A stretch of 64,000 nt of DNA from Paramecium octaurelia. Lineage: Eukaryota > Ciliophora > Oligohymenophorea > Peniculida > Parameciidae. The stretch is taken from contig CAJJDP010000062.1 in NCBI GenBank assembly GCA_905182995.1, positions 310,001-374,000 of the forward strand, written 5' to 3'. The notes under the pieces are model-generated. The model worked only from the letters and a program-made list of their open reading frames with translations. It was not told the DNA's origin and did not search any database. Below, piece after piece: positions 39,600-50,991 of the stretch. Both the position numbers and the translations under genes were made by a program. Each line of letters begins with the position of its first letter. Within the stretch, counting starts at the first letter, position 1.

Positions 39600-40493
39600 T
39601 TTATCTTTCTTTACTTTACCATTTACTATTTGTAGTACACTATATAAGTATAACCCTCCGAAAGTAAATGCCCATAATTCGGTGGCCATCCAGAAAATGA
39701 GCACAGCAGTATAATCAAAAGGATTGAATATTTGAAATATAAAGGCATAAATAAAGGGAGGAATACAAACATACTTGATGGTCCCTATAAATATTAAAGT
39801 ATTTTACTAAAAAATGATATCTATTGTTTGGTCAGAGAGAAATGATATTGAATAGTGATCAAGGTAAGAAAATTGCATATAATACCGATGAAAATGGCAA
39901 AGCCGATCTGGACAGAGTTTTCTATATTCCATATATCTGAATGTTCTGCAGTTATGAGACCGCTAATCCATAAGGCATAAGAGATAGTGAAAATCAAGAA
40001 TATGAAAAATGCATTATGTTTCTTGGTAATAATTTTGAATATGTACACATCTAAATGGTTTATAGAATCTGATTAGCAGCAATTGTATGGCAGATATTAA
40101 GAAAAAGAGATACAAGGATGCTCGATATTTTTCCTTGTCAAAATTATAAAACAAATTATCGTAGTTAAAATCTAAAATAGTTATGACCGACATAATTATC
40201 TGAATAGCTTCTTGAAACACCCAAATTCCTGTTATTTAAATAAGAAATCTCTATTTTTGTTAGTCATCCAAACCAGATAACTATTGATTGGGTTATAACA
40301 AGGGCTAGTAAATTTAATCTAACTAAGCAAAAGTATTACGAGAGCCAGCTTCTTATGTAGTTAAATTAAGATTAGAGGATTATTATAAATTATTGGTTTG
40401 CATAGTTGAATTGTCTGGAACAGAAGACTCAGAATTTCTTTGTGCCTGATTTTCTTCATTTCTTCTGCTTTCCAACAAAATATTATTTAACAT
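39600..40493 (-). CDS. Multi-pass membrane protein with Ser/Gln-rich cytosolic N-terminus
   Basis: Starts MLNNILLESRRNEENQAQRN. Two introns (25 and 23 nt) are needed. After about 90 hydrophilic residues rich in Gln, Asn and Ser come about six membrane helices (for example EAIQIIMSVITILDF, YLFFLISAIQLLLI, FFIFLIFTISYALWISGLI, IGFAIFIGIICNFLTLITI, IPPFIYAFIFQIF, FWMATELWAFTFGGL). The layout parallels the gene at 42464-43541, so the two may be distant paralogues. Neither matches a transporter or receptor family I know. The stop is uncertain: no TGA appears in frame until 38937, and an intron near the end is likely. The end coordinate is approximate. Confidence 0.6.
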
Positions 40494-40748
40494 AATTTTT
40501 GTTTTTTATGGATTAATGTAAGATTTAATATATAATATTATAAGAGTAAATATTTGCAAATATTATTTGTATTACATATGATATCAAAACCCTTAGCCAA
40601 TTGTCCGTATCTGCAAGTAGGATATGATGATAATAGGGTGATGAAATTATGAATGCTCTGTAGATATTTCTGTAAATATAATGTGAATAATTTATCTTTT
40701 TTGGATATCTTTGGTAATAATTGCAATTTATATAAATTAAAATAAAAA

Positions 40749-42038
40749 ATGAAGCAGGAATAAAATCATTTTACATTCACTACTGTGATCCACCCACCTT
40801 TTGTGGATTAGGAAAAATAAGAAGAACAATTTTATCCATCAATCGGATTTAATTTTGCTACTGGCGATGCTTAACGTAATATATATTCTCTATGTTGTAT
40901 AGCGGGATGGGCTTTCATAAGCAAGGATTAACCACCATGTGTTCCTTACTTTTCATCGTACCTTAAGAAGTAGAATGGAGCGGAATTCCTAGTTACCGGT
41001 GGAGCTTATCAAGATAATGATTAAATTTCAAGCACTGCCTTCTGCTTTAGAATTCAGCTTCATGATCACATGGAAGGGCACAGAATCAAATATGAATTGT
41101 GGAGACAAGGATTAACAAAGGAGGATGAGGATGGCAATGAAATCGAGGGAGAGAAAGTGGCTGTCATTCCTCAAATGAATTTCCCGAGACACAATCACAA
41201 AGTTTTTGAACTTTTAAAACCAGGAACCACAAATCAATATTTGTATATGGTAGTTGGAGGTCAATTTATGAGTTCAGAAGACTGGGGCATCTTAAATTAA
41301 TGTGAAATTTACGATGAGAAGGGACCTGTGAATCAGAATGGAGAGTAGTAATGGGAAGTGGTGGAATCTATGATTTAAGGTAGAGCTGGATTTTCAGGAT
41401 TTGTTTTGAATAATAAGGTCTACGTTTATGGTGGATTGACAATTGAGAAAGAAGAGATTGTATACATTATGATTAATTAATTATTAGAAAGTACTCCATA
41501 GCAATAAGGTGGAATGCTTTGATTTAACAACTAGGAAATGGAAGGATTTTAAATATAGATAAGGTTTGAATGTAACAAATCATTTGGGTTCATCTTGTTT
41601 GCCTGTTTCATAAAAGCATATTCTAATTTTCGGAGGTTCGAATGGTGAGAAAGTTACTGATAAAATTGCAATTATGGATGTTGAAAAAGGGTCAATTGAA
41701 AATATCAAATAGAAAACCAAATTGAGTGTCCCAAGAGCAGGAGCTTAAATTTTTGTGTTGAAGTAAGTGGCTGGTAGATTATTATTAATATTGAATTAGA
41801 TTCAATACAGAAAAGAGATCTCATAGTAGTTTTGGGTGGAAATTAGGATGAAGTGAGTTTTGATTACTTTACGATAAAAGATTAGAATACTGTTGATATA
41901 GAGTACATTGGAAAAAATGAGTTTAATAATGCATTTACTGGAGCAGTCACTGGAACATATACTTTTGGTGGCATTAATGATATCAGGGCCTGGGCTAAGA
42001 CAATGTAGTACATGCCTGTAGTGACATTAATATAATGA
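40749..42038 (+). CDS. Kelch-repeat protein
   Basis: 411 aa with introns of 28 and 26 nt. Starts MKQEQNHFTFTTVIHPPFVD. Kelch blades are recognisable by the double Gly followed by aromatic/Trp spacing: EFLVTGGAYQ, YLYMVVGGQFMSSEDW, KVYVYGGLTIEKEE with CFDLTTRKWKDF, HILIFGGSNGEKVTDKIAIM and DLIVVLGGNQDEVS. About five to six blades would form a single propeller; there is no BTB or phosphatase domain. It is probably a scaffold or substrate adaptor; the partner is unknown. Its start is 255 bp from that of the divergent membrane protein gene. Confidence 0.8.
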
Positions 42039-42463
42039 ATATTAAATATCACATGTCTTATTATATTTATTTTGATTGTATCACTTAGTTGTGTTATTAT
42101 TTTTGATTCCATCTATTTAAAAAATAGATTTTTATTTATTTATTTGATTATTTGACATATATGATTCATTACTTTATTAATTTTATTAAATTAATAATAT
42201 CTAATAAATTAGTAGATTTAAATAAATATAATTTAAAATATTATAGCAAGTATGATTATAAATGTATAATCTCTAAGCCTAATATTTATTAAATTAGGAA
42301 TGCTATTAAACTAAAATATGCAGCTCATTTTCTCTAAAAAGAGTGGTAGAATTACGATTGAAAAAGAATTTAATCTTATTGTTACTAATTAGAATAATAA
42401 ATATATATTGAATTGTTCATCATTCTTCATCATAGAATGGACTAATCATTAAAATAGGAAAAC
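42039..42463. other. AT-rich convergent intergenic region
   Basis: Between the stops of the Kelch gene and the next membrane protein gene. No coding frame seen. Confidence 0.4.
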
Positions 42464-43541
42464 TCATGGCCATTGCAAATACATGGTTAGTCTTGAAGTT
42501 GTTCTAAGAATATTAGAATAAATATGTACATATCCTTTTTATTCGATTTTTTTCATAAGTAACATGCATCCAAATCCTATAAGAATGACTACAAGGAGCC
42601 ATAAAAATAATGGGACATAGAAAAATCGATAATACTGACTGAAGAATTCTACACTGTAAGCAATGATTGGTGGGAAGATTAAGTAGATGAGATATTCTTG
42701 TATAGGTTTCTTGACTCCTTTATGTTTGATTGCGTATCTGACTGAAATGAATTCAACACAGATCAAAAGGTAAAAGTAGTAGAAGTAGTTGGTGTCCCAG
42801 GAAAATATTATATCACTGCCAGACACAGCTGTTTGCATTCCTTGCAAAAGCAAAACATATAGAACTAAATGTATCCAATATAACGCGAATTGATTAGTCC
42901 CCTAAATTGTTATACTAATTATTTACTTGAGTTATGTAGGTCGTATTAGTTATGATGAACAAATTCAATAGTATGAATAATATTAAAACTGCCCATAATC
43001 CAGGACCCCAAGTATAGTTACTTGTTACCACTTATAAACGGGTTAAAGCAGAAATAGTGTTAAAAAATAGCGATATGCATATTTCAACCATAAACAGAGT
43101 AGTAAATGTTTAAAAAAAGAATTTACGTTCTTAGGTTCCAGCTTTTTGAATTGAAGTATGTTTCAAGTGTTAATTTTATACTTTAGGAAGATTATTCTAG
43201 TTTTAAATTTAATTTTGATTCTAGTATAATAATTATTATTGAAGTTATGAATTATGATATGGATATCCCTGGGGTTAAGAATTTTAGTTAGGACTAGTAG
43301 GTATTTTTGGTATGTTAATTGATACATTCTAGTTTTGTGATTGATTAAGAGTCTATTGTTGTAATTATAAATAAGGATGCATTTGCTAGCTTGCTTGTAA
43401 CTAAGTTTACTGTTATTTCTTTTGATATAGTTCTTATAATAATTATTAGTGCAAGTAAGAGGGCTGCTAGAGAATTTGGTTGTATTCTTCTTAAGATACA
43501 AAGACGGGAACAAAGGTTTCTTGTGTTGGTTGAGATGTCAT
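42464..43541 (-). CDS. Multi-pass membrane protein with long Gln-rich N-terminus
   Basis: 350 aa with one 25-nt intron. Starts MTSQPTQETFVPVFVSQEEY, then about 110 residues dominated by Gln, encoded mostly by TAA, TAG and CAA, which fall as stops in the standard code. Six to seven membrane helices follow (FMVEICISLFFNTISA, GLWAVLILFILLNLFIIT, ALYWIHLVLYVLLLQGM, YFYLLICVEFISV, YLIYLIFPPIIAYSVEFF, VPLFLWLLVVILIGFGCMLL). It shares layout with 39600-40493; both flank the Kelch gene. No recognised family; possibly a ciliate-specific cortical or alveolar membrane protein. Confidence 0.65.
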
Positions 43542-43695
43542 TAGATATAAATATTAATAATATTGAATCGTATGTTAGTGATATAAAGTATTAATTTTGT
43601 GTTATGATTTTCCTCATTGTACATTTTTTAACTAAGAGTTCTGACTTTGCGATTCTAAATCATTTCATCACTATTTTTGAATCCGATATCAAAGA

Positions 43696-44019
43696 ATGAT
43701 ACCAAATTTAAAAAAGCTTAATAGAACTGTTGCATATCATCATCATCTGATCTCAAATTATACTATTGGGATAATGACAATAAAATACACTTTGTTGATT
43801 TAATAATTCTTGGGAGGATCAATTATAGAAAGTGTCCAAATCCAACTGAAGAATCTATAATTCCACAAATATTCCACATTTTTCACAAATCGATAATAGA
43901 ATTTCGTCACAAGTAATTAGTATATCATAAGTTATTAGAGTGACTCTAATTATAACAATTAAAACATTTACTTTAATCTTGTTGATCTAATTATGGAATA
44001 GTATGATAATAGTGATTGA
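43696..44019 (+). CDS. Small hypothetical protein (93 aa)
   Basis: With introns of 23 and 19 nt the frame runs from MIPNLKKLNRTVAYHHH to MEQYDNSD and TGA. The central part (RKCPNPTEESIIPQIFHIFH) is clearly protein-like. A neighbouring frame upstream also looks coding, and protein-like sequence continues past the TGA, so this model may be only part of a gene or a decayed one. Confidence 0.4.
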
Positions 44020-45476
44020 ACTTGGAAATTGATAAATCTGAACACACGATTATAACTGATCACATAACTATCATTTGATTCCGAAAATGGTAGTAATCAT
44101 ATCATTGTGAAATATTCATGATTCGTATAAGATTGAATTTTGAAACTTTCATGTAGGGCTATACTTACTGGATTCGAATATAACTCTTATGATAAAACTA
44201 TTAAGCAGATTTAAAGGAAACTCTTAATGAGTAGAGGAGAATAGAAACTTTTAAGTTAAAAAGTGTTCGCTCTAATTATTCTGCTAATCTTAATGAATCA
44301 TACGTTAATAGTTCTTCTTAATTTAGAAATTTATATTCTGGTGACATCATGTGAGTTTCTGAATTGTTTTATTAAGAATAAGTATTGCTAAAGTTGGATC
44401 ATACGTTAAATGTGTTGAAATTAAGAGCATTAGATGGGTTGAACTTGATTTATGTTAAATGATGACTTAGGTTAATACATCCAGTGTTTAATACAACAAA
44501 TATTTATTATTAAGGCTATTATATTGAATTTATAGAAGATTATGGTTTTCCACATATGTGTATATTTCTAAGTCAATTCTACAACTCTTAAGTTTAGTTA
44601 AGAATCTAAATTTGACTCTGAATTGTGTTATTCATTTTATATTTAAGGATGAATAGAAATCACTTTACTAATATCTTGAGAAGTTTAACAATCAGCTATT
44701 TATATACAATGTTTTATTTTCTATAATTATTTATTTTTAAAAAGAATGTTTCTGATCCACTCCTTCTACAATAGATAATATAGAAAAATGTCAATATTCT
44801 GTAAAAAAATAAATTCTTCAATCGGAGAGAGGACTCTTTTCAAGTATTCTCGAAAATGGAAAATTGAATTTCGAAAGTGATATTTGTTAGTATTAATCAA
44901 TATTTATGTTGCTAAATATAACATTCTATTTCATTTAATAATTGATTGCAATATTCTATATTATAAATTTATAGTGAGCGATTCATTTACTAAATATTAA
45001 ATAATAACACTTTAAACTTTCTTAGCACATTTAATGCAGGATTCAAAGAAGTTTAGCTTCCAATTTATATACATCCTCAAAAAATAGCTGTCTTGACTCT
45101 TTCTTTTAAATCATTCTTAATAGTGTATAATTCCTATATACCAATTAGTTGTTTCACATAAAATTAATAAAATTGAATTTCATTAATTCCCAGTAAAATT
45201 CCCTTTTCAAGTTAAGTTAAACTGTCATTTAATTCACTCAACTTAATAATTTAACAACTACAAATAATTGAAATGGAACTTAACTTTTATTTAATTTTAA
45301 AGAAATTATTATATAATATTTCTAGGTTTTGTTTCATAATGCCAAGTATTATTTAGCACTACTTACTCCTAACAAAGCATTACTAAAGAATAAAATACAT
45401 TTATATGTTAATTTATTAATATTAAACTATGCATTAAGGGTCTTTTTTTTTGAATCAAAAATATGCTGAGTTAGAT
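44020..45476. other. Gene-poor stretch with one coding-like fragment (44208-44354, plus)
   Basis: The fragment encodes DLKETLNEQRRIETFKLKSV followed by a Ser/Asn-rich stretch and a TGA at 44352. A 26-nt intron there could continue it, but neither start nor end is resolved. The rest is AT-rich without coding character. Confidence 0.35.
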
Positions 45477-45959
45477 ATGTTTAGAAGGGATGTTAGAGAA
45501 AGGTTTACCTAAAAATTTGACAATAAAAAAACTGTGCTCTAGAAAGTGAAAGAATAATAGATGAATCCTCATCAATCCAATTTTAGAAATAGGTAATCAC
45601 CTAATGCATAATAAAATATATAATTATAATCTCCAATAAGAATTAAGTAATATTCTAAATGCTCTCCTGGTAGGTTATCCTTTCAACGATTTACTAATGA
45701 TGTTGGTAATGTTAATTCTAGGTATAAAAATTGATTTAATATATAATAGTTTGAATATACCCAAAAAAACTCTTAATGAAATTGCGGCTGTGGAAAGAAT
45801 ACAGGACTTAGCCAGAGCGTTAAAAGGGTAAAGCTATGCAGCTACAGATTTATATATGTAAGAATTGAGAAAGTTGTCCAAAATGATTCTAATGAATGAG
45901 TTGAATTTAGCACTGATTATAATGATGATTAACAAAAATTATTAGAATTCTCCTCTTGA
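45477..45959 (+). CDS. Hypothetical basic protein (139 aa)
   Basis: Introns of 28 and 35 nt (the second with alternative donors). Starts MFRRDVRERFTQKFDNKKTV. A Gln/Ser/Pro-rich middle (QSPNAQQNIQLQSPIRIKQY, SPGRLSFQRFTNDV) is followed by a helical end (LNEIAAVERIQDLARALKGQ) closing with TDYNDDQQKLLEFSS. No known domain. The second splice is inferred because the spliced frame ends cleanly at TGA, whereas the unspliced frame becomes Ile/Leu/Asn-rich. Confidence 0.5.
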
Positions 45960-46211
45960 AAGTATTTCAACTAGCTTCATTGATTATTCTTTGCAATCTT
46001 TAAAATCATCATACTCTTATTTTTATCTCTCAAATAAATGCAGTTCTTTAAATTACAATTATAATATATTTTACAAATATATTGTAAACTATTTCGACTT
46101 TAATGAAGAATAACTGTCCTTATTCAGGATTATAATGAATTTAAAGAAAACACTTTAGAAAGATAATTTATCCCGTTAAAATTTTAATTATAAATTATAT
46201 TTAAAAAATTC

Positions 46212-46455
46212 ATGAATTCTAAGAGTATACATTAGAACCTTAAGTCGTTCAGCTTTCCCTCTCATTCATAATTAATAGAGGGTATTTGATGAGGACCATG
46301 AGGTATGTTATAAGCAATAGGTTAGATCTGACCAGAATGAATATTCTGGAAGATCCTAGAAAATGGGCAGCAAAATATTAAGAGTATAAGCGTAGAATAA
46401 AAACTATGAGAATAAAATATCTGCTTTTAATGATAAAATATTGGATTTTCTATGA
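46212..46455 (+). CDS. Small hypothetical protein (71 aa)
   Basis: One 28-nt intron after codon 4 joins MNSK to TFPLIHNQQRVFDEDHEVCY, then a Lys/Asn/Ser-rich sequence ending NDKILDFL and TGA. Composition is protein-like. No family. Confidence 0.45.
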
Positions 46456-47584
46456 AAACTTAATAATATTGCAGTTAAATTTAAAATTTGGCTTAGCAAG
46501 ATTGATATTAGATAAAATTATTCTCTTATTAACAATTATTAAATATTGTATTATGTATGAAGAAGATGATTGGTATATCCAATTATAAATCTAAAGTTTT
46601 TGCAAACCCAAGATAGAAAAAGGATGCTTTGATAAAATAAGGTGAATGATGATGCAAAGAATAATTTTTTGTAAATAAATATAATTAATTTAATTAATTA
46701 ATTTTTTGTTAACTTTAAGGATATATATTGTATTAAGAAAATAACTCTATCTCACCTATGTATATCCTAAAACAAGAAGATTTACAAAATTTATGTTCAG
46801 ATATTTCAATTAAATACCATTAATGATTGTTAACCATTTTGAACTCACTTATTCATTCTCTTCTCAAAAATATCAAATCAACTTAGTTAGTTTGATAATC
46901 AATTATAATTAGCATTTTACAATAAAACTTATGAGCCTTTTTGATGAAAAAACATTGTTTTTCTTCTTATTTAGATTTTGCTTTCACTCTCTAAAAGATT
47001 TCGCATTCTACTTATTGAGTATTCACGATCTGATTAAATGATTCTAAGAATAATATCGTTTTAATGTTTAAGACAATTTCATATTTTTTATGAAATTAGA
47101 ATAATTTTTTGGAAAAAATACTTGTTTTATATAGAACTTCAAGATCAATTAGAAAAACAGATCAAATAAGTATGCAGAAGTGTGCAAGAAGAGAATATCA
47201 GCATTTCCCCTCGAAAAAAACTAGAAAATGGAGATTTGATAATCATGAATCCAATATCACTTTTTTCATATTTTTTGGTGTTTTACATGCATATTTGGAG
47301 TGGGCTTATCAATATACTTCATTTTAAAGCGATCTGAGTGGTTTATTGAGAATGTAGTGTATTTTTTATTTTTCATATATTTCCTGTATTTAATAAATGG
47401 TACTAGTAGATAATTTTTTTGATTTTAGTATATTTTCAATTAAATAATTTTCTACTCAAAAAATGACCAAAATGAATTTTCTTAATTCTAATCTTGGTTC
47501 TAACTTGTAGAGTGTTGAAGCAAAGTCCTAAATGTATTTGAAATTGCGTGCAGGGAAATATAATTTATATTAAAATTAAAACTT
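46456..47584. other. AT-rich region with one ambiguous open frame
   Basis: From about 47109 a plus-strand frame (MEKILVLYRTSRSIRKTDQI) stays open for about 650 nt into the next gene in a different frame. Its later part lacks coding character. I treat it as chance or a relic. Confidence 0.3.
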
Positions 47585-48025
47585 ATGGGATCAAGTTGTT
47601 GCTAAGCTTAAGGCGATGACAAAATCGAACTACAATAGCAATAAAAGATTAGATTAAAGAACAAAGCTTCAATATTAAACAAAAATAGTAATTTAAGTAG
47701 TACAGATTAGAATAAGGAAAATGAGAGAATACAATCTTACTAAAATAATGAATCTTTAATGATAGATGATACTGGAAAAGAGTATAATAGAATAGCAGCG
47801 AGTAGTTTAGAAATTTAGGAGCTAACTGGCGACATGGATAGAGTCGATTCAATACAATTAACTGAAAATGCTGTTAAAGATAAACCTATAATGAGGGATT
47901 CATGTGAAGTAATTTCGCTTGGATCTAAAAAGACTATCTTGAAGAAAGAAACAAAATATAGTTTGTTTCGCAACAAGGCTAATTTTAATCAGAATTAAAA
48001 GAAGGTTAGATTTGATGAAGTGTGA
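47585..48025 (+). CDS. Small protein with N-terminal dual-acylation signal
   Basis: 146 aa, no intron. Starts MGSSCCQAQGDDK: Gly2 with Ser at position 6 context and adjacent Cys make a likely myristoylation/palmitoylation site, so membrane attachment is expected. The rest is acidic/Gln-rich and partly disordered (TDQNKENERIQSYQNNESLM), with a conserved-looking basic end (GSKKTILKKETKYSLFRNKA, QKKVRFDEV). The KVRFDEV-type motif resembles PP1-docking RVxF-like sites, which is only a suggestion. No family recognised. Confidence 0.65.
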
Positions 48026-48454
48026 AATTAATTATATTTTAAATAGTTATACTAACACGTAAATGGTATAGATTGACTTTTATAAATTAAGTTAACAAAA
48101 CTAAACAAATTTATATGAATGTATTAAAAATCAAAAATAGTAGGTAAAGAAAATAGCTCCCCTGTTTTACTTATTATTTTTGTTTTTTATCCAAGTTAGG
48201 ATGTTTATGAAAAATCTGATTAAATTTCACATATTTTAGTCATTTAAACCATTTTTATGTATAATAAATGATAAAACCTTTTAACTAATATTTCAAATCA
48301 GAATGTCAAAATATGTCTAAGAATTGACATATCAATGTAACATTCATAATTCATCTGTTTTAACATACTAGACAATTGATAAGGAACTTAATAGGTATGT
48401 AACATTTATTGATATAAGAATAGATAATAAATGTTTATGCAATTTTAATAATAC
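48026..48454. other. AT-rich convergent intergenic region
   Basis: Between the stop of the acylated protein and the stop of V-ATPase A. Nothing recognised. Confidence 0.4.
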
Positions 48455-50467
48455 TCATTTATCTGTTAAATTTCTAAAAGCTGATTTAATTTCATCAACA
48501 AATTTAGTGAAATAATTCATTAATTCTTATTTAGGTTATTTTGGATCCTATAAGACATATAACTATTCATTACCTCAAATTTCATTTAGGATAACTTGAC
48601 AAATTGTGGCTTAGTTTAATTCAATATGATATTCCAAGTAATTTTAGCATCTCCTGAAGATTCAAGAATGGCCTTTTTACCACATTCAAAGAAGGAAACG
48701 ATGCATCTCATCATACCAATAGTTTTGTAAAGTGGACAATTGTAATCATATTTACTGAAAGCATCTTGTTATAAGAAATCTTCTCTGATAATTTTAGCAA
48801 TCTAAGTAGATTATGGTAAAGTATTACTTCCAAAGACAACTTTTGATCTTCTGAAAGAGAGTCTCTACCGACCAACTGGACAATTTCATTCAATTCTGAT
48901 TCTTCATGTAGGATCTACTTGAACATAACTCTCAAATGAGAAAACTCTGGATCAAAGGCATTGAAATATGGTTCTAATATTTTTTCATAATTGGAATTGG
49001 AAATGGTCCAATTGACAGATGGGAAATGCTTTCTTTGTGCCAATTTCTTATCCAATCCCCAAAAGACCTAGACAATTGTAAGAGTGGCAGTAGTAACAGG
49101 ATCTGTGAAATCCTAGGAATGATAAGAAATAATAAGTTACTCCTCCTGGAGGTGAGACAGCACCGACAATAGTAATGGATCCTTCTCTGTCAGGTGAACC
49201 TCTGCATCTGACTCTTCCAGCTCTTTCGTAGAATTGTGCGAGTTTAGATGCCAAATAAGCAGGATAACCTTGATCTGCAGGCATTTCTGCCAATCTACCA
49301 GAGATTTCTCTCAAGGCTTCTGCCCATCTGGAAGTAGAATCAGCCATCATAGACACATTGAAACCCATATCTCTGAAATATTCTGCCAATGTGATTCCTG
49401 TGTAAATGGAGGCTTCTCTGGCAGCGACTGGCATATTGGAAGTGTTAGCAACCAAACAAGTACGTTACATAATGTTTTCTTCCTTGCCCTTCATTTGAAT
49501 GGTCAATTCTGGGAATTCACTTAGCACTTCAGCCATCTCATTTCCTCTTTCTCCACATCCAACGTAGATGATACATTCAGAATTGGAATATTTGGAGAGT
49601 GCCTAGGAGATACAAGTCTTGCCACATCCAAAAGCTCCTGGAATACAGCAAGTACCTCCCAGGACTGAAGGGTAGAGTGCATCAAGAACTCTTTACCCAG
49701 TAAGGAGTGGTGTATTACCTTACAATTTCTCAATGATGGGTCTGGGTTGTCTGACAGGCCAGAAGTGACTCATTCCATATTGATGTTTCTTGCCATCCAA
49801 TTCTACTTCCAAAACTTTGTCTTTCAATGTGTAATTGCCCTCAGGTGCAATGTAAGTGACTCTTCCTTAGACTCTGGGGGCTGTCAAGATTTTGTGTTCA
49901 TCAAACAGATTGTTTTCAAAGACTGATCCATAGATGTCACCTCCGGAGATCATTGAACCTACTTTAATTAGTGAAGATGGTTTGAATTCCCAGATTCTAT
50001 CCTGATCCAAAGCTGGAATATCAACACCTCTGGGTACAAAAATGGAAGCTGATTATTCTGCGATGACTTATAATGGTCTTTGAATTCCATCAAAAATTTA
50101 TGTTAAAATACCTAGATATTTATGTATTAAATACCTGGTCCTAATTCCACTGAAAGAGGAGACTTTGTTCTCATAACAGGATCACCCACAGTCAAACCAG
50201 CTAATCATAATTACTTATTGGAAGTACATGTATCTTCGTAACATTGAATAGATGCATTATCTCCTTCCAATTTAATGATTTCACCCACAAGTTTATCCCA
50301 ACCCACCTTCACCAACTCAAACATCTTAGCACCTGCCATCTTCTCTGCAACAACCACTATTAAATTAATGAACAGCAATTACATGGACCAGCCACTTTGA
50401 ACACTCTACCAAAGCTACTCTCCTTCTCCTATAACTCCTCCAATTGTGTCTTGCGTTATTTATTCAT
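48455..50467 (-). CDS. ATP6V1A: V-type H+-ATPase catalytic subunit A
   Basis: 608 aa from eight exons (introns 26, 27, 23, 30, 28, 26 and 26 nt), the usual length of the family. This is the ATP-hydrolysing V1 subunit that drives proton pumping into contractile vacuole, food vacuole and lysosomal membranes. Visible: [12 protein letters not shown], the non-homologous region, Walker [14 protein letters not shown] (about residue 240), [47 protein letters not shown], the [10 protein letters not shown] and [16 protein letters not shown] motifs, and [18 protein letters not shown]. Canonical residues all appear present. Val after CGKT is Cys here. Divergent from a small gene whose start is only 23 bp away. 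Confidence 0.97.
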
Positions 50468-50490
50468 ATCTTTTAATAAAATTTATATAA

Positions 50491-50919
50491 ATGATCATCA
50501 CGATTCTGAAAATAAAGCAAGAAATTAATTTATTCTCTAATTTTATTGTTTCATATATTCGCTTCTCAATTTCTTAATCCTAAAATTTTGCCATATTCCT
50601 CCCTTTTCCAACTTATCACACTGCAAACTCAACCTCTAACATATCTATACATCTTTAGTTGAGAAACCATCCTTCAATAGATTTCGTAATCCCCAACACC
50701 CTCTTTTCTTATAAACAGTCCATTCTTCATTTAAATTTGATAACTACATCTTTTTTAACCATCAATCAATGTGCCATATTTCCTTTAATATCTATAACCA
50801 AGGAATCCTGCTATTTCCAATTGATTGATTGTTTAATCTATTTATTATTGCCAATTTTAGTGAATCTCCAATTTTATCCAGATGTGTCGGAGGTATATTT
50901 GGATTTTAAGACTCTGTGA
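50491..50919 (+). CDS. Hypothetical protein (132 aa), divergent from V-ATPase A
   Basis: Starts MIITILKIKQEINLFSNFIV, ends SEVYLDFKTL. A 30-nt GT-AG intron near the 3' end has in-frame length, so 142 aa would result if it is retained. Composition is beta-rich and mildly hydrophobic (FAIFLPFPTYHTANS, HLQLRNHPSIDFVIPN, INQCAIFPLISITKE, LNLQFYPDVSEVYL), suggesting a small beta-sandwich domain. No family recognised. The start lies 23 bp from the V-ATPase start; a downstream start is possible but no in-frame Met follows soon. Confidence 0.5.
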
Positions 50920-50991
50920 AGAATGCTAGGTTAGATTACAATTTCAACATTATTTTATTTATTTGCCACAATAAATAAACATTAATTAAAA

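Noticed and set aside
38937..39600. C-terminal extension of the membrane protein gene (no TGA for about 220 codons)
   Set aside because: Composition is Ile/Asn/Lys/Phe-rich like noncoding DNA and has no conserved motif; an intron hiding the true stop is more likely.
43163..43513. Minus-strand frame of 116 codons (standard code) rich in Asn/Lys/Tyr
   Set aside because: It is an out-of-frame shadow of the Gln-rich N-terminus of the membrane protein 42464-43541.
43391..43594. Plus-strand hydrophobic frame of 67 codons
   Set aside because: Antisense shadow of the same Gln-rich coding region.
47109..47327. Plus-strand frame MEKILVLYRTS...
   Set aside because: No splice or start support, ends in another gene's frame; treated as chance.
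49234..49524. Plus-strand Cys/His-rich frame of 96 codons
   Set aside because: Antisense to conserved V-ATPase A sequence; its composition follows from the opposite strand.
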